35,459 nucleotides of DNA from Methanolobus sp. (GCF_016278365.1 NZ_JADQBZ010000012.1:1-35459), one strand, 5' to 3'. Shown: positions 8,302 to 17,216, numbered from the stretch's first letter. Notes: generated by a model not told the origin, from the letters alone. Numbers and translations are program-made.

Positions 8302-9501
8302 ATGGGAATCTATACTGTTTCACAACTGAACGATCATATCAAACAGTTACTTTGCCAGGATCCTTTGCTTAACCAGGTCTGGGTGCGCGGGGAGATATCA
8401 AACCTCACAAAACATAGTTCTGGCCATTACTATTTCACCCTGAAGGATAAAGGCAGCCAGATAAGCTGTGTCAGCTTCAGGTCGACCAACAGGTCGCTCA
8501 AGTTCGAACCTGAATCTTCCATGAAGGTTCTCATATTTGGCTCGCTGGACGTTTATACGGTTCGCGGACAGTATCAGCTCCATATACTTGATATGAGGCC
8601 GGACGGTATAGGTGAACTGTACAAGGCCTACGAGCAACTGCGGGCAAAGCTGGAGGCTGAAGGGCTATTTGACAGATCACGCAAGAGGCCGATTCCGAGA
8701 TTCCCGCAAAGGATAGGTGTTGCCACTTCTCCCACAGGTGCAGCTATCCATGATATCCTGCATGTGCTCGGGCGCAGGTATCCTGTGAATGTGCTGCTGG
8801 CCCCTGCTGTCGTGCAGGGGGAAATGTCCGCTCCAAGCATCGTAAAAGCCATTGAGCACCTCAACAGGGCGGATGTTGATGTCATCATCGTAGGCAGGGG
8901 CGGAGGCTCGCTGGAGGACCTCTGGTCATTCAATGAAGAAACTGTTGCAAGGGCAATATTCGAATCAAGGGTTCCTGTGATATCGGCTGTGGGACATGAG
9001 ACCGATTATACAATAGCTGATTTTACGGCAGACCTGCGGGCTCCCACGCCATCAGCCGCGGCTGAGCTGGCAGTCCCGGACAGTTCGGACCTGAAAAGGC
9101 ATATAGGCTCCCTGTCGGCACGTATGGGGAAGGCTGCAATACGCCAGATTTCCGACCTCTCGGACCAGCTAGACTACCTCTCCGGCAGGATCGGTCCTGA
9201 AAAGCTCAATGAATTCCTTCGCCAGAATTACCAGAGGGTGGATGAGCTGAATATCAGGTTGGAGCGCCATGCGGGAAGGGTCATGGAATCCAAGCGCATT
9301 TCCTTGAGTGGCCTGGCAGGCCGTTTGAATGCCGTCAGTCCTCTGAGTACCCTGGAGCGTGGGTACTGCATCGCGATGATAGCTGACGGGAACAGGCCCG
9401 TTCATGGGGTGGACGATGTGAGTACAGGAGAATGCCTGAACCTTAAAGTAAAAGATGGTACTATCCTGTGCAGTGTGGATAATGTATCAAAAGGGAAATA
9501 A
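8302..9501 (+). CDS. xseA: Exodeoxyribonuclease VII large subunit
   Basis: The catalytic subunit of exonuclease VII, which degrades single-stranded DNA from both ends to short oligonucleotides. It has an N-terminal OB-fold (VWVRGEISNLTKHSSGHYYF), then the XseA core: RIGVATSPTGAAIHDIL, IIVGRGGGSLEDLWSFNEE, and AVGHETDYTIADFTADLRAP followed by TPSAAAEL, then a long coiled-coil tail. An upstream ATG at 8176 is in frame. The ATG at 8302 is chosen because gggagat precedes it and the protein then begins at the family's normal N-terminus (399 aa). The enzyme is mainly bacterial; its presence here suggests ancient transfer into this methanogen lineage. The small subunit gene follows. Confidence 0.96.
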   Translation: MGIYTVSQLNDHIKQLLCQDPLLNQVWVRGEISNLTKHSSGHYYFTLKDKGSQISCVSFRSTNRSLKFEPESSMKVLIFGSLDVYTVRGQYQLHILDMRPDGIGELYKAYEQLRAKLEAEGLFDRSRKRPIPRFPQRIGVATSPTGAAIHDILHVLGRRYPVNVLLAPAVVQGEMSAPSIVKAIEHLNRADVDVIIVGRGGGSLEDLWSFNEETVARAIFESRVPVISAVGHETDYTIADFTADLRAPTPSAAAELAVPDSSDLKRHIGSLSARMGKAAIRQISDLSDQLDYLSGRIGPEKLNEFLRQNYQRVDELNIRLERHAGRVMESKRISLSGLAGRLNAVSPLSTLERGYCIAMIADGNRPVHGVDDVSTGECLNLKVKDGTILCSVDNVSKGK

Positions 9502-9534
9502 GACCGAAAAGAAGACTAGAAAAAGGATGGAGGA

Positions 9535-9879
9535 ATGTATATGGTCAAGGGTGTTAGCAAGGACCGTAATAACAAGGAAAGTACGGGAGATAAGGATGAT
9601 GTGGGGAACATGGACAATAAGAATCAAACTGATACCCGGGATAGGGAAATCGACGATGATGATACTACCTTTGAAGAGTCCATGGACGAGCTCGAAGCCT
9701 TGGTAGACAGACTTGAACGAGGACAGTTGCTTCTGGATGAGAGCTTGGAGCTGTTCGAGAGAGGCATGAAGCTGGCCCGCACATGCAACGGGAAACTGTT
9801 AAAAGCAGAAAGAAAGATAGAGATGCTCATTGAAGAGAATGGCAAGGTCAGGGTGAGTACTTTCAATGAGGACGGATAA
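9535..9879 (+). CDS. xseB: Exodeoxyribonuclease VII small subunit
   Basis: A 114-aa protein. Residues from about 43 form the helical-hairpin XseB domain (TFEESMDELEALVDRLERGQ, then LDESLELFERGM and LLKAERKIEML), which binds the large subunit's coiled-coil region. The first 40 residues are an Asp/Asn-rich polar extension, longer than in typical bacterial XseB and probably disordered. It begins 33 nt after xseA with ggaggaat as ribosome site, and its end overlaps the following methyltransferase start by 14 nt. Confidence 0.92.
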   Translation: MYMVKGVSKDRNNKESTGDKDDVGNMDNKNQTDTRDREIDDDDTTFEESMDELEALVDRLERGQLLLDESLELFERGMKLARTCNGKLLKAERKIEMLIEENGKVRVSTFNEDG

Positions 9880-10672
9880 GTGTGCAAGTGCTCCTGTTAG
9901 TAAAGGATTTGACGGTGAAAAATATGAGAGTTCTTCCTCTCACCAGAAAGAATGGGGCAACAAGCTGATCGAAGAACTTGAACTGGAAGGCTCGGAACAT
10001 ATACTTGACCTTGGGTGCGGCAACGGCCTTGTTACAAGAGAGCTGGCTGAAAGAGTGCCCGAAGGAAAGGTCCTTGGAATTGACAGTTCCTCTTCCATGC
10101 TTGGCAAGGCAAAATCCCATAAGCTCCGGAATATGGAGTTTAAGTTGCTGGATATACGGGATATGGATTTTGTTCAAGAGTTCGACCTTGTGTTCTCCAA
10201 CGCAGCCATGCATTGGGTCAAAGAGCATGATATTGTGCTTCGTAAGATACATGCTTCCCTTAAAGCTGGCGGGACTGTAAGGATGCAGTTTGCAGGAGAA
10301 GACAACTGTCCCACTATTTCAGGAGTATTGAAAGAGTCCATATCTTTTTCTGGGTTTGAAGATGATTTCCGTGATTTCGACTGGCCTTGGTATATGCCTG
10401 ACGCAGGGACTTATGAAGAACTGATCCGCTCAGCAGGATTCCGGGCCTACAGGGTGTGGATGGAGAATGCAGACCGCTATTTTCCGGATGAGCAGTCCTT
10501 TGTAGGTTGGATTGAACAGCCAAGCCTCGTACCCTTCCTTAGGGTGCTGTCTGAGGAAAAATCCGCTCTTTTTAGGAATATGGTCGTTGAAAAGACAAAA
10601 AAGGCAGCTTTTCAGCCTGATAACTCCTATTTTGAAACTTTCCGAAGAATCAATGTGTCAGCCATCAAGTAG
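9866..10672 (+). CDS. Class I SAM-dependent methyltransferase, trans-aconitate methyltransferase-like
   Basis: A 268-aa Rossmann-fold methyltransferase. Motif I is HILDLGCGNGLVTREL, followed by an acidic motif II (VLGIDSSSSML) and a motif IV-like FSNAAMHWVKEHD. The order, the AMHW segment and the overall length resemble the trans-aconitate 2-methyltransferase/Tam group, but the substrate is not predictable. It overlaps xseB by 14 nt, so it belongs to the xseAB operon; a functional tie to DNA metabolism is not evident. The start ATG lies inside the xseB coding sequence. Confidence 0.85.
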   Translation: MRTDKCASAPVSKGFDGEKYESSSSHQKEWGNKLIEELELEGSEHILDLGCGNGLVTRELAERVPEGKVLGIDSSSSMLGKAKSHKLRNMEFKLLDIRDMDFVQEFDLVFSNAAMHWVKEHDIVLRKIHASLKAGGTVRMQFAGEDNCPTISGVLKESISFSGFEDDFRDFDWPWYMPDAGTYEELIRSAGFRAYRVWMENADRYFPDEQSFVGWIEQPSLVPFLRVLSEEKSALFRNMVVEKTKKAAFQPDNSYFETFRRINVSAIK

Positions 10673-10697
10673 AAACAAATAAAACCGGACAAAAAGT

Positions 10698-10725
10698 AGT
10701 CCATATTAAAAAAGAAGGCTGGACT
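10698..10725. terminator. Inverted repeat between convergent genes
   Basis: The arms agtcca and tggact flank an A-rich spacer between the 3' ends of the methyltransferase and ccmF-like genes. It is a short stem that may mark termination for one or both strands; this is weak evidence. Confidence 0.3.
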
Positions 10726-10726
10726 T

Positions 10727-11788
10727 TCAGTCATCGTCTTCAAAATATCTTCTGGCAAGCAGAAATCCACCGCTGCCGAGCAAGGCAGCAAGGAATATTG
10801 CTATTACCATCCCTTCTGTATTGAAATCCTGCCATGAGTGGACCGAGGCCCACATGCCGCTGCGGGTCACAAAGGTGGCAAATACCACAAGTATGAATGA
10901 TGCCATCGCAAGCAGGGGCGCCAGGAACCCATACTCTCCGTGGGAGGTGCGTGTCCTGGCATGCAGGAATGCGGTGGCTGTTATCCAGGGAATGAGTGAT
11001 GATGTTTCCACCGGGTCCCATGACCAGTACCATGCCCCCCATCCAAGCACTTCATACGCCCAGAAGCCTCCGAGTCCGATGCCAAGGGTAAGGAAGAGCC
11101 ATGCGATACGCATCCAGTCCCTTGCGATGTTTGTCCATCTGCCATCCTTTGCAAGGAGGTTAGCAACAGCTGCTGCAAAGGGTATCGTGAAAGCTGCGTA
11201 TCCCAGGAACAGTACCGGTGGGTGTATGGCCATCCAGGGGTTGCGCAGCAGGGGATTCATACCCTGCCCGTAGGGTACTTCTACCAGGGTTGCAAAAGGG
11301 TCCCAGTAATTGATTCCGATGCCTGTGCCTGCAATGGTGTAGGTGGCAAAGGGGTTCTTGATGACCAGTATCAGCAGGAAGACCGATGCGATGGCAAGAG
11401 ATACCATTCGGGTGATGTTCATCAGTTTGGTATCTGTAAGTTCTTTAGTCTGTCCGGTGTACTGCACAAGCAGTAGTATTGCAAGTATTGCCCATGCCCA
11501 GAGCAGTAGCGAGCCCTCCTGGCCTGCCCAGAGAGCCGAGATCCTGTAATACCATACAAGGTCCGTGCTGGAGTGGCTGTAAACATAATAGTAGGATGCA
11601 TTGACTCTCAAAAGGTGTGCAACGAGGAGCACTATGGATAGTGTGGCCGATATCGCACACGCCATCTCCATCTTTTTGGAGTTGGTGCTATGGGTGTGCC
11701 GTCCTTTCAAGTGATAGGCAAGTGAAAATACTGTGGCTCCCAGTCCTGTGAGGAAGGCTATCCAGATAAGGATCATCCCGAAATTCAT
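10727..11788 (-). CDS. ccmF: Cytochrome c biogenesis protein, CcmF N-terminal half (heme-handling WWD domain)
   Basis: A 353-aa polytopic membrane protein matching the N-terminal two thirds of CcmF. It has LWAGQEGSLLLWAW (residues 86-99), the pre-WWD segment NPLLRNPWMAIHPPVLFLGY, and the Trp-rich WWD region FWAYEVLGWGAWYWSWDPVE (222-241). VTRSGMWASVHSWQDF follows, equivalent to the LTRSG..SVH motif. CcmF delivers heme from CcmE to apocytochrome c. The start ATG overlaps the stop of the upstream CcmF C-terminal-half gene (ATGA). The other ccm genes are not in the window. Confidence 0.9.
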   Translation of the reverse strand: MNFGMILIWIAFLTGLGATVFSLAYHLKGRHTHSTNSKKMEMACAISATLSIVLLVAHLLRVNASYYYVYSHSSTDLVWYYRISALWAGQEGSLLLWAWAILAILLLVQYTGQTKELTDTKLMNITRMVSLAIASVFLLILVIKNPFATYTIAGTGIGINYWDPFATLVEVPYGQGMNPLLRNPWMAIHPPVLFLGYAAFTIPFAAAVANLLAKDGRWTNIARDWMRIAWLFLTLGIGLGGFWAYEVLGWGAWYWSWDPVETSSLIPWITATAFLHARTRTSHGEYGFLAPLLAMASFILVVFATFVTRSGMWASVHSWQDFNTEGMVIAIFLAALLGSGGFLLARRYFEDDD

Positions 11789-12741
11789 GATTTGCCTCTT
11801 ATGTTCTTATCCTTTTTCGGAACCCGGGCTCTTCTATCGCTTCCGTAATCTGTTGCGATGAGTGCAGTGATACCTATGACCATAAGATAGAAACCGCCCC
11901 AAAGGAAATTTATGTAGGGTACGGTTCTCATGTAGAGATCAACCTCTCCTTTTTGCAGGCTGATGGCCCTGGGAGCAATGAAGAGCTCTTCAGTGAGCCC
12001 GCGGTGTATATATGTGGTTGTATAACTCTGGCCCCACTTGAAATCAGTAATGTACTTTACCTGACCTTCCCGGAAGTAAGCTCCGTTCCTGTATATGTCA
12101 AAATCCACCTCAGTTGTGTAAGCGGATCCGGGATATGTCTGGTATGGGTCGCCTGAGTAGTATGAACTCATATTGCTGACCTTTATTGCATAGTCCTGCC
12201 CAGGGAAATGCCCTATGTTACCAGAACTGATCACATTTGCACCTTCCATTTTCATATTAGCACTAAGCACTATCCCGAGCAGGATGAATAGTATTCCCAG
12301 GTGGATGATGTGTGCGCTTGCACCCCTGGCTGTTGCGACGAAGGAACTCCTTGTAAATGTTCTTCCGATCTTGTATATGGTCGCAAATAAGGCAAGTGCA
12401 ATTATGGGAATGGAAACATCTATGGCCAGGTTCCCAAACGGCGATATAAGTGCAAAGAAAGCTGCAAGTGCCGTATAGCCTGCTACTATCACCGCAGTGT
12501 TCTTCTGTCCCAGATAGCCTGCGAGCATGCACACGCTCAGTAGTATTACAAGCCCAGCTGTAGGCAAAGCTGTCCGGTAGTTGAAATAACCGGGTTCAAG
12601 ACGTATCTCCGCCCCGGTGGTCAGCTTTGCAATAAGCGGTGTGAGCATACCCATCAATATTATTGTTGCCAGGAGCAAAAAGACAACAACAGCAGCAAGC
12701 ATTGTATTTTTAGGTGTCAGTAGGGGCCTTGTATTTTTCAT
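11785..12741 (-). CDS. ccmF: Cytochrome c biogenesis protein, CcmF C-terminal half
   Basis: A 318-aa membrane protein resembling the C-terminal part of CcmF. TM segments are followed by the loop GASAHIIHLGILFILLGIVL (residues 160-179), which carries the conserved His of the second heme-contacting face. A non-cytoplasmic domain rich in Tyr/Thr strands follows, containing RGLTEELFIAPRAISLQKGE and DLYMRTVPYINFLWGG, equivalent to the CcmF segment in TE.AI...G..DLY. A final TM lies at 285-303. It is the first gene of the pair and is coupled by ATGA overlap to the N-terminal half. It is split and reversed relative to a one-piece CcmF. Confidence 0.83.
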   Translation of the reverse strand: MKNTRPLLTPKNTMLAAVVVFLLLATIILMGMLTPLIAKLTTGAEIRLEPGYFNYRTALPTAGLVILLSVCMLAGYLGQKNTAVIVAGYTALAAFFALISPFGNLAIDVSIPIIALALFATIYKIGRTFTRSSFVATARGASAHIIHLGILFILLGIVLSANMKMEGANVISSGNIGHFPGQDYAIKVSNMSSYYSGDPYQTYPGSAYTTEVDFDIYRNGAYFREGQVKYITDFKWGQSYTTTYIHRGLTEELFIAPRAISLQKGEVDLYMRTVPYINFLWGGFYLMVIGITALIATDYGSDRRARVPKKDKNIRGKS

Positions 12742-12805
12742 CTGTTGTCAGCCTTAATCTTACAATAGGTATGTAATAGAGTTTTCTCTTGCAGGCACAT
12801 CATAA

Positions 12806-12813
12806 TTTAAATA
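12806..12813 (+). promoter_or_regulatory. TATA box of carS
   Basis: The sequence tttaaata lies in the gap between divergent genes. Transcription would start near 12835, downstream of the ATG at 12815, so that ATG cannot be the start and the ATG at 12854 or 12863 is favoured. Confidence 0.45.
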
Positions 12814-12853
12814 GATGCCGTGCAATCATGTGCATACAAACGTGTTAAAACGG

Positions 12854-13420
12854 ATGGACATAATGATAGAGATACTGCTTACTGCTCTCTGGTTGATGCT
12901 TCCTGCATATATCCCAAATTCAACAGCTGCCGTATTTGGTGGTGGCAGGCCCCTTGATGGTGGAAAGACCCTTAAGGACGGGCGCCGCATACTGGGTGAC
13001 GGCAAGACACTCCGTGGGCTTATTGCAGGCACAGTGTGCGGGATGTTGCTTGGCCTGCTGCAAATGTATTATATGTCACGTCAGACCACTATCTTTGGGA
13101 TAGAACTTCCATCCTTTGGCGAGATGCCGGGCGCCCTTGTTGTAATATTCGCGCTGGCTTTTGGGGCACTGCTTGGGGATCTTTCCATGAGTTTCTTTAA
13201 ACGCAGGCTGGGACTTAAAAGAGGTGCTCCACTTCCGGGTGTTGACCAGCTTGATTTTGTGCTTGGGGCATGGGTACTGACGTATATTGTAGCACCTTCC
13301 TGGTTCACAGCCAATTTTACATTCTACGTAGCACTTGCGGTAATTCTTATCACCCCCCTGTTGCATGTTTCTACAAACGTCGTCGGATACCTTATAGGGG
13401 TAAAGAAAGAGCCTTGGTAA
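12854..13420 (+). CDS. carS: CDP-archaeol synthase
   Basis: A membrane enzyme that activates unsaturated archaetidic acid with CTP to CDP-archaeol, the branch point of archaeal polar lipid synthesis. The 188-aa protein has the CarS (former DUF46) hallmarks: LPAYIPNSTAAVFGGGRPLD, the loop DGRRILGDGKTLRGLIAGT, and FGALLGDLSMSFFKRRLGLK with GAPLPGVDQLDFVLGAW, plus about five TM helices. The ATG at 12854 is chosen from the promoter position; 12863 is equally possible, and 12815 is in frame but lies upstream of the predicted transcript start. It is divergent from the ccmF pair. Confidence 0.93.
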   Translation: MDIMIEILLTALWLMLPAYIPNSTAAVFGGGRPLDGGKTLKDGRRILGDGKTLRGLIAGTVCGMLLGLLQMYYMSRQTTIFGIELPSFGEMPGALVVIFALAFGALLGDLSMSFFKRRLGLKRGAPLPGVDQLDFVLGAWVLTYIVAPSWFTANFTFYVALAVILITPLLHVSTNVVGYLIGVKKEPW

Positions 13421-13495
13421 AGCCCGGGCAGTATATATTTTTGTTATAATTTTACAATATATGGGATATATTTTCATTTCCAATCAGGTGATCAT

Positions 13496-14032
13496 ATGCC
13501 AGGATCAGAGAAAAGCAAACTATTACTTATCGATGCGCTGAAAACCTGCGGTGCTGTCAGGTTCGGGGATTTCACACTTGCCTCCGGAAAGAAGAGCACT
13601 TACTACATCGACATCAAGAAAGCAAGCACTGACCCTGTGACCCTCAGGATCATTGCGCAGGAAGCTACAAAGGTTATAGCGGGCATGCCGGTAGATGCGG
13701 TTGGCGGCGTGGTGCTTGGCAGCGTCCCCCTGGCTACTGCCGTGTCCCTGGAATCAGGACTGCCGCTCTTGCTTATACGCAAAGATGACAAAAGCTATGG
13801 CACAGGCGGGCGTTTTGTGGGTGAACTAAGAGAGGGCTCAAAAGTGCTGCTTCTGGAAGATGTGACCACAAGCGGTGGTTCTGTGAAGGATGCCATTGAG
13901 GCGATACGCGCACAAAGTGGTGAAGTTCAGCATGTTGTTACTGTCGTGGACCGTGAATCGGGAGCTACGGAGAATCTCGCTTCCATCGGTGTGAAGCTTA
14001 TACCGCTTGTGAGGGCGAGCGATCTGGTCTGA
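13496..14032 (+). CDS. pyrE: Orotate phosphoribosyltransferase
   Basis: Makes orotidine 5'-phosphate from orotate and PRPP in pyrimidine synthesis. The 178-aa protein has the type I PRTase fold: FTLASGKKSTYYIDIK at the orotate-binding N-terminus, the PPi loop region VVLGSVPLATA, the flexible loop RKDDKSYGTGGRF, and the PRPP motif VLLLEDVTTSGGSV. Length and motif order are normal. The ATG at 13496 follows caggtgatc, a good ribosome site. It lies 75 nt after carS and is likely transcribed separately or by read-through. Confidence 0.96.
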   Translation: MPGSEKSKLLLIDALKTCGAVRFGDFTLASGKKSTYYIDIKKASTDPVTLRIIAQEATKVIAGMPVDAVGGVVLGSVPLATAVSLESGLPLLLIRKDDKSYGTGGRFVGELREGSKVLLLEDVTTSGGSVKDAIEAIRAQSGEVQHVVTVVDRESGATENLASIGVKLIPLVRASDLV

Positions 14033-14121
14033 TACTTGTAGTTTTCACGGGAAAATGAGATAGTAAATTATTTATTACAATAACTAGCACTTTATGCTAT
14101 TCCAGTTTCTAATGAATTAGC

Positions 14122-14137
14122 GGTCCGATTACGGACC
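14122..14137 (+). promoter_or_regulatory. GC-rich hairpin upstream of purD
   Basis: A perfect 6-bp stem (ggtccg/cggacc) with loop atta sits in the AT-rich gap between pyrE and purD, about 80 nt ahead of the purD start. No T tract follows, so it is not an obvious terminator; it could be a leader structure. No known riboswitch was recognised. Confidence 0.4.
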
Positions 14138-14216
14138 CGAATCATGTCCTAACAAACAAATCCCTATCGAGCAACAGGTCGTAGTCATAATTGTTTCAAT
14201 AACGAGGTTTTAAGTC

Positions 14217-15524
14217 ATGAACATTTTAGTAGTAGGTGGTGGCGGAAGGGAGCACGCTATCACGGCAGCACTGGCGAGGAGCAGGAAAGAACCTTCTCTA
14301 TTTGCAGTAATGTCAAAGAAGAATCCGGGAATCGCAGAACTATGTGAGGATTTCCTTCTTTCCAAGGAAACAGACGTTGAGAAGGTAGTCGAGTTCGCAG
14401 TCAGAAAGAATATCGAAATAGCAGTCATAGGGCCCGAAGCCCCGCTTTCCGTGGGCCTTGCCGATGCCCTGGAAAATGCCGATATCAGTGTTGCCGCCCC
14501 TAAAAAAGCGGTGGCACAAATAGAATTCAATAAGGGCTGGGCTCGCAATTTCATGAAGGATAATGGGATAGCGGGCTGCCCGAGATTTGAAGTGTTCACG
14601 GAGAGAGGGCCTATGGACTCTTTCATTGACGAGCTTGGCGATGTTGCTGTCAAGCCTGCCGGCCTTACAGGTGGCAAAGGCGTAAAGGTAATGGGCGACC
14701 AGTTGCCTGACCTGGATGCTGCTAAGGAGTATGCAGCAAGCCTGCTTGCAACCGGAAGCGTGGTCGTGGAGGAGAACCTTAAGGGTGAGGAATTCACCCT
14801 GCAGGCGTTCGTGGATGGCGAGCACCTGGCTTTCATGCCGACGGTGCAGGATCACAAGCGTGCCTTTGAGGGCGACCTTGGACCTAACACCGGGGGTATG
14901 GGCTCTTACAATGATGCGGGAGAGATCCTGCCATTCCTTGTGGAGGAAGATGTAAGCCAGGCAAAGCAGATAATGCTGGATACCATCAGGGCCCTTCGCA
15001 GGGTCACAGGCGTCGGTTACAGGGGAGCCCTGTACGGCCAGTTCATGATTACCAGGGCCGGGCCCAAAGTGATAGAGTTCAATGCGCGCTTTGGTGATCC
15101 CGAGGCCATGAATGTGTTGTCCCTTCTGGAGACCGACTATACGGATGTGCTGTCAGCTATTGTTATGGGCACGCTTGATAAGCTTGACGTGAAGTTCAGC
15201 AGGAAGGCGACTGTGTGCAAATACGCTGTTCCTGCAGGCTATCCTGACGCTCCGACGAGTGACAGGGAAGTCAGTGTGGGAGATATTGGCGATGCCCTGC
15301 TCTTCTATTCAAGTGTCTATGAAAGTGATGGCAAGGTCTATACCACCGGCTCAAGGGCTGTGGCAGTGGTGGGTGTTGCGGATACTATTGCTGAGGCTGA
15401 GAAGATCGCACAGCATGCGCTGGACAATCTTAAAGGGGACCTGCATTCCAGGCGGGATATCGGCACTGCAGGGCTCATACAGAGACGTATCGATCACATG
15501 AGGACGATACGCAATATGCAGTAA
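14217..15524 (+). CDS. purD: Phosphoribosylamine-glycine ligase (GAR synthetase)
   Basis: The second step of purine synthesis: ATP-dependent ligation of glycine to phosphoribosylamine. The 435-aa ATP-grasp protein has an N-terminal [20 protein letters not shown], then [16 protein letters not shown], the ATP-binding [15 protein letters not shown], the segment [14 protein letters not shown], and the metal-binding [17 protein letters not shown]. The C-terminal domain contains [14 protein letters not shown]. Start and length are normal, with gaggt about ten nt upstream. It lies 20 nt ahead of argF, so the two probably share a transcript. Confidence 0.97.
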   Translation: MNILVVGGGGREHAITAALARSRKEPSLFAVMSKKNPGIAELCEDFLLSKETDVEKVVEFAVRKNIEIAVIGPEAPLSVGLADALENADISVAAPKKAVAQIEFNKGWARNFMKDNGIAGCPRFEVFTERGPMDSFIDELGDVAVKPAGLTGGKGVKVMGDQLPDLDAAKEYAASLLATGSVVVEENLKGEEFTLQAFVDGEHLAFMPTVQDHKRAFEGDLGPNTGGMGSYNDAGEILPFLVEEDVSQAKQIMLDTIRALRRVTGVGYRGALYGQFMITRAGPKVIEFNARFGDPEAMNVLSLLETDYTDVLSAIVMGTLDKLDVKFSRKATVCKYAVPAGYPDAPTSDREVSVGDIGDALLFYSSVYESDGKVYTTGSRAVAVVGVADTIAEAEKIAQHALDNLKGDLHSRRDIGTAGLIQRRIDHMRTIRNMQ

Positions 15525-15544
15525 CTGACCAAGGGAATGATAGC

Positions 15545-16450
15545 ATGAAACATCTTATCTCAATGGCTGACCTCTCGCAGGAAGAGATCATCGAACTCCT
15601 TGATGTGGCAACAGACCTGAAAGAAAAACGTGTGAAGGGCAAGGTCACCGACCTTCTGAAGAATAAGAGCATCGGGATGATCTTCGAGAAATCATCCACG
15701 CGCACCAGGGTGTCTTTCGAGGTTGCCATGAACGACCTCGGGGGCCATGCGCTGTACCTGAACCCGAGGGATATGCAGCTTGGCCGCGGAGAGACTGTGG
15801 GCGATACCGCCAAAGTGCTCTCGCGCTACCTCTACTGTATTGTCGCAAGGGTGTACAGCCACGATACTGTCAGTGAGCTTGCGGCGCACTCTGATGTGCC
15901 TGTCATTAACGCACTCTCGGACAGGGAGCATCCCTGCCAGATAATCGCAGACCTGATGACCATCCGCGAGTACAAGAACCGGCTCAAGGGACTGAAATAT
16001 GCCTGGGTCGGCGACGGTAACAATGTGTGCAATTCCGCCATCCTTGGCTGTACGCTGGTGGGAATAGAAATCGCGGTTGCCTGCCCGCCCGGATATGAAC
16101 CAGACCCGGAGATAGTGAAACAGGCCAGGCGGCTTGGCGGCAAAGTGACGGTCACCAACGACCCCGCAGAGGCTGCAAAGGATGCCGATGTCCTCTATAC
16201 CGACGTATGGGTGTCCATGGGAGATGAGGACGAGCGCGAGAAGCGCCTCAGGGACCTCGCCCCCTACCAGATAAACACGGAACTTGTCAACCTTGCAAGA
16301 CAGGATGCCATCGTGATGCACTGCCTCCCCGCACACCGCGGAGAGGAGATCTCCGCTGAGGTCATGGACGGCCCTCACTCCGTAGTCTTCGACCAGGCCG
16401 AGAACCGTCTGCACTCACAGAAAGCCCTCCTGCTGAGAATGATGGCCTGA
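15545..16450 (+). CDS. argF: Ornithine carbamoyltransferase
   Basis: Converts ornithine and carbamoyl phosphate to citrulline in arginine synthesis. The 301-aa protein has the carbamoyl phosphate motif [12 protein letters not shown], the ornithine/carbamoyl site motif [14 protein letters not shown], the domain 2 segment [13 protein letters not shown], the SMG loop ([10 protein letters not shown]) and the catalytic [11 protein letters not shown]. All active-site residues appear present. It begins 20 nt after purD, with aagggaatgatagc carrying the ribosome site. The tRNA-Leu follows 70 nt downstream. Confidence 0.97.
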   Translation: MKHLISMADLSQEEIIELLDVATDLKEKRVKGKVTDLLKNKSIGMIFEKSSTRTRVSFEVAMNDLGGHALYLNPRDMQLGRGETVGDTAKVLSRYLYCIVARVYSHDTVSELAAHSDVPVINALSDREHPCQIIADLMTIREYKNRLKGLKYAWVGDGNNVCNSAILGCTLVGIEIAVACPPGYEPDPEIVKQARRLGGKVTVTNDPAEAAKDADVLYTDVWVSMGDEDEREKRLRDLAPYQINTELVNLARQDAIVMHCLPAHRGEEISAEVMDGPHSVVFDQAENRLHSQKALLLRMMA

Positions 16451-16521
16451 GGGCCATCCCCATATTCTCACCCAAACACAAAGTTTAACTAGAAAAAGCG
16501 CTACTAAGCATCATTCACAAT

Positions 16522-16609
16522 GCGGGAGTCGCCCAGCCAGGTCAAAGGCGCTAGATTCAGAGTCTAGTCTCGTAGGAGTTCGTGCGTTCGAATCGCATCT
16601 CCCGCACCA
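16522..16609 (+). tRNA. tRNA-Leu(CAG)
   Basis: A complete type II tRNA. The acceptor strands gcgggag (16522-16528) and ctcccgc (16599-16605) pair perfectly. The anticodon stem ctaga/tctag encloses ttcagag with anticodon CAG at 16558-16560, which reads CTG. A long variable arm and the T arm gttcgaatc follow. The discriminator A is at 16606 and CCA is encoded at 16607-16609. An AT-rich island begins immediately downstream. Confidence 0.96.
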
Positions 16610-16612
16610 TGA

Positions 16613-16618
16613 TTTTTT
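16613..16618 (+). terminator. T-tract terminator after tRNA-Leu
   Basis: A run of six T begins four nt after the encoded CCA, as expected for archaeal intrinsic termination after a tRNA gene. Confidence 0.5.
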
Positions 16619-16731
16619 GGGATATGGTTAACACAAATTTTATGTACGCTACTTTTTACATACACTTTCATTTCAACTTTATACACTGCAATGTTTTTTT
16701 ATATTAGTGGAATTGTAGAATAAAATAGAAA

Positions 16732-16742
16732 TGTATATATCC
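16732..16742 (+). promoter_or_regulatory. TATA box for the first island gene
   Basis: The sequence tgtatatatcc lies about 43 nt before the ATG at 16779. The implied short leader carries the ribosome site aaggtgg at 16768-16774. Confidence 0.45.
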
Positions 16743-16778
16743 TAAAAATTTTACACTCTCTATAACTAAGGTGGTCTT

Positions 16779-17216
16779 ATGAGAGATTTCTCGGTAGAAT
16801 TACCAACAAATTATAAAGCTGAAAACTATATTAAATTAAGTCCAGCTGAAAGGAAGTTGTTTGATAAATTTATAGAAGATCAGATTGCTTATAATCAATC
16901 ATTGGCTAAGGCATTTAGCAGCCAAGCAACCTCTTTTCATGAGGAAAAAGAAAAGATCTCTTATGAAAGAGCAGATTCGACTTACATACCATTTTTAGCA
17001 TATTGTTGGAGAGTGGCTGCTACAGCGATAGGTGGGTCAGTTGTTCTATTTGCAGCTATTTTCAGATTACCTCTTATTGAAGAAACACAATTACGAATCT
17101 ATGCAATAATAGTCTCATTTATAGCAGTAATCATGATTTTAGGATTATTTGTACCACTTCGACTACTTCCTAAAAAACCTCTATATAAAAAGGAAGATGC
17201 ACCTGAAACTTTATAA
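16779..17216 (+). CDS. Hypothetical protein with two C-terminal TM helices
   Basis: A 145-aa protein of unknown family. Residues 1-65 are soluble, helical and charged. Two TM helices follow, near residues 77-97 (VAATAIGGSVVLFAAIF) and 107-130 (YAIIVSFIAVIMILGLFVPL), and a short basic tail ends it (KKPLYKKEDAPE). The ATG at 16779 has aaggtgg four nt upstream. The next gene has the same plan (soluble helical N-terminus, two C-terminal TMs, PL..LP.K-type ending), so they may be distant paralogues or a membrane pair. No function can be assigned. Confidence 0.72.
   Translation: MRDFSVELPTNYKAENYIKLSPAERKLFDKFIEDQIAYNQSLAKAFSSQATSFHEEKEKISYERADSTYIPFLAYCWRVAATAIGGSVVLFAAIFRLPLIEETQLRIYAIIVSFIAVIMILGLFVPLRLLPKKPLYKKEDAPETL

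Noticed and set aside
14217-15524. Long minus-strand frames opposite purD (for instance 14210-14836)
   Set aside because: They are shadow frames of a highly conserved gene, with no family resemblance or ribosome site.
15692-16414. A 240-codon minus-strand frame opposite argF
   Set aside because: It lies fully inside argF, whose active-site motifs are intact; the reverse frame comes from GC-rich third positions.
1-16609. Two near-identical tRNA-Leu 3' halves as att sites bounding a 16.5-kb element
   Set aside because: The interval is full of core genes (uppS, pyrE, purD, argF, carS) and contains no integrase. The similarity is explained by two isoacceptor tRNAs with different anticodons.
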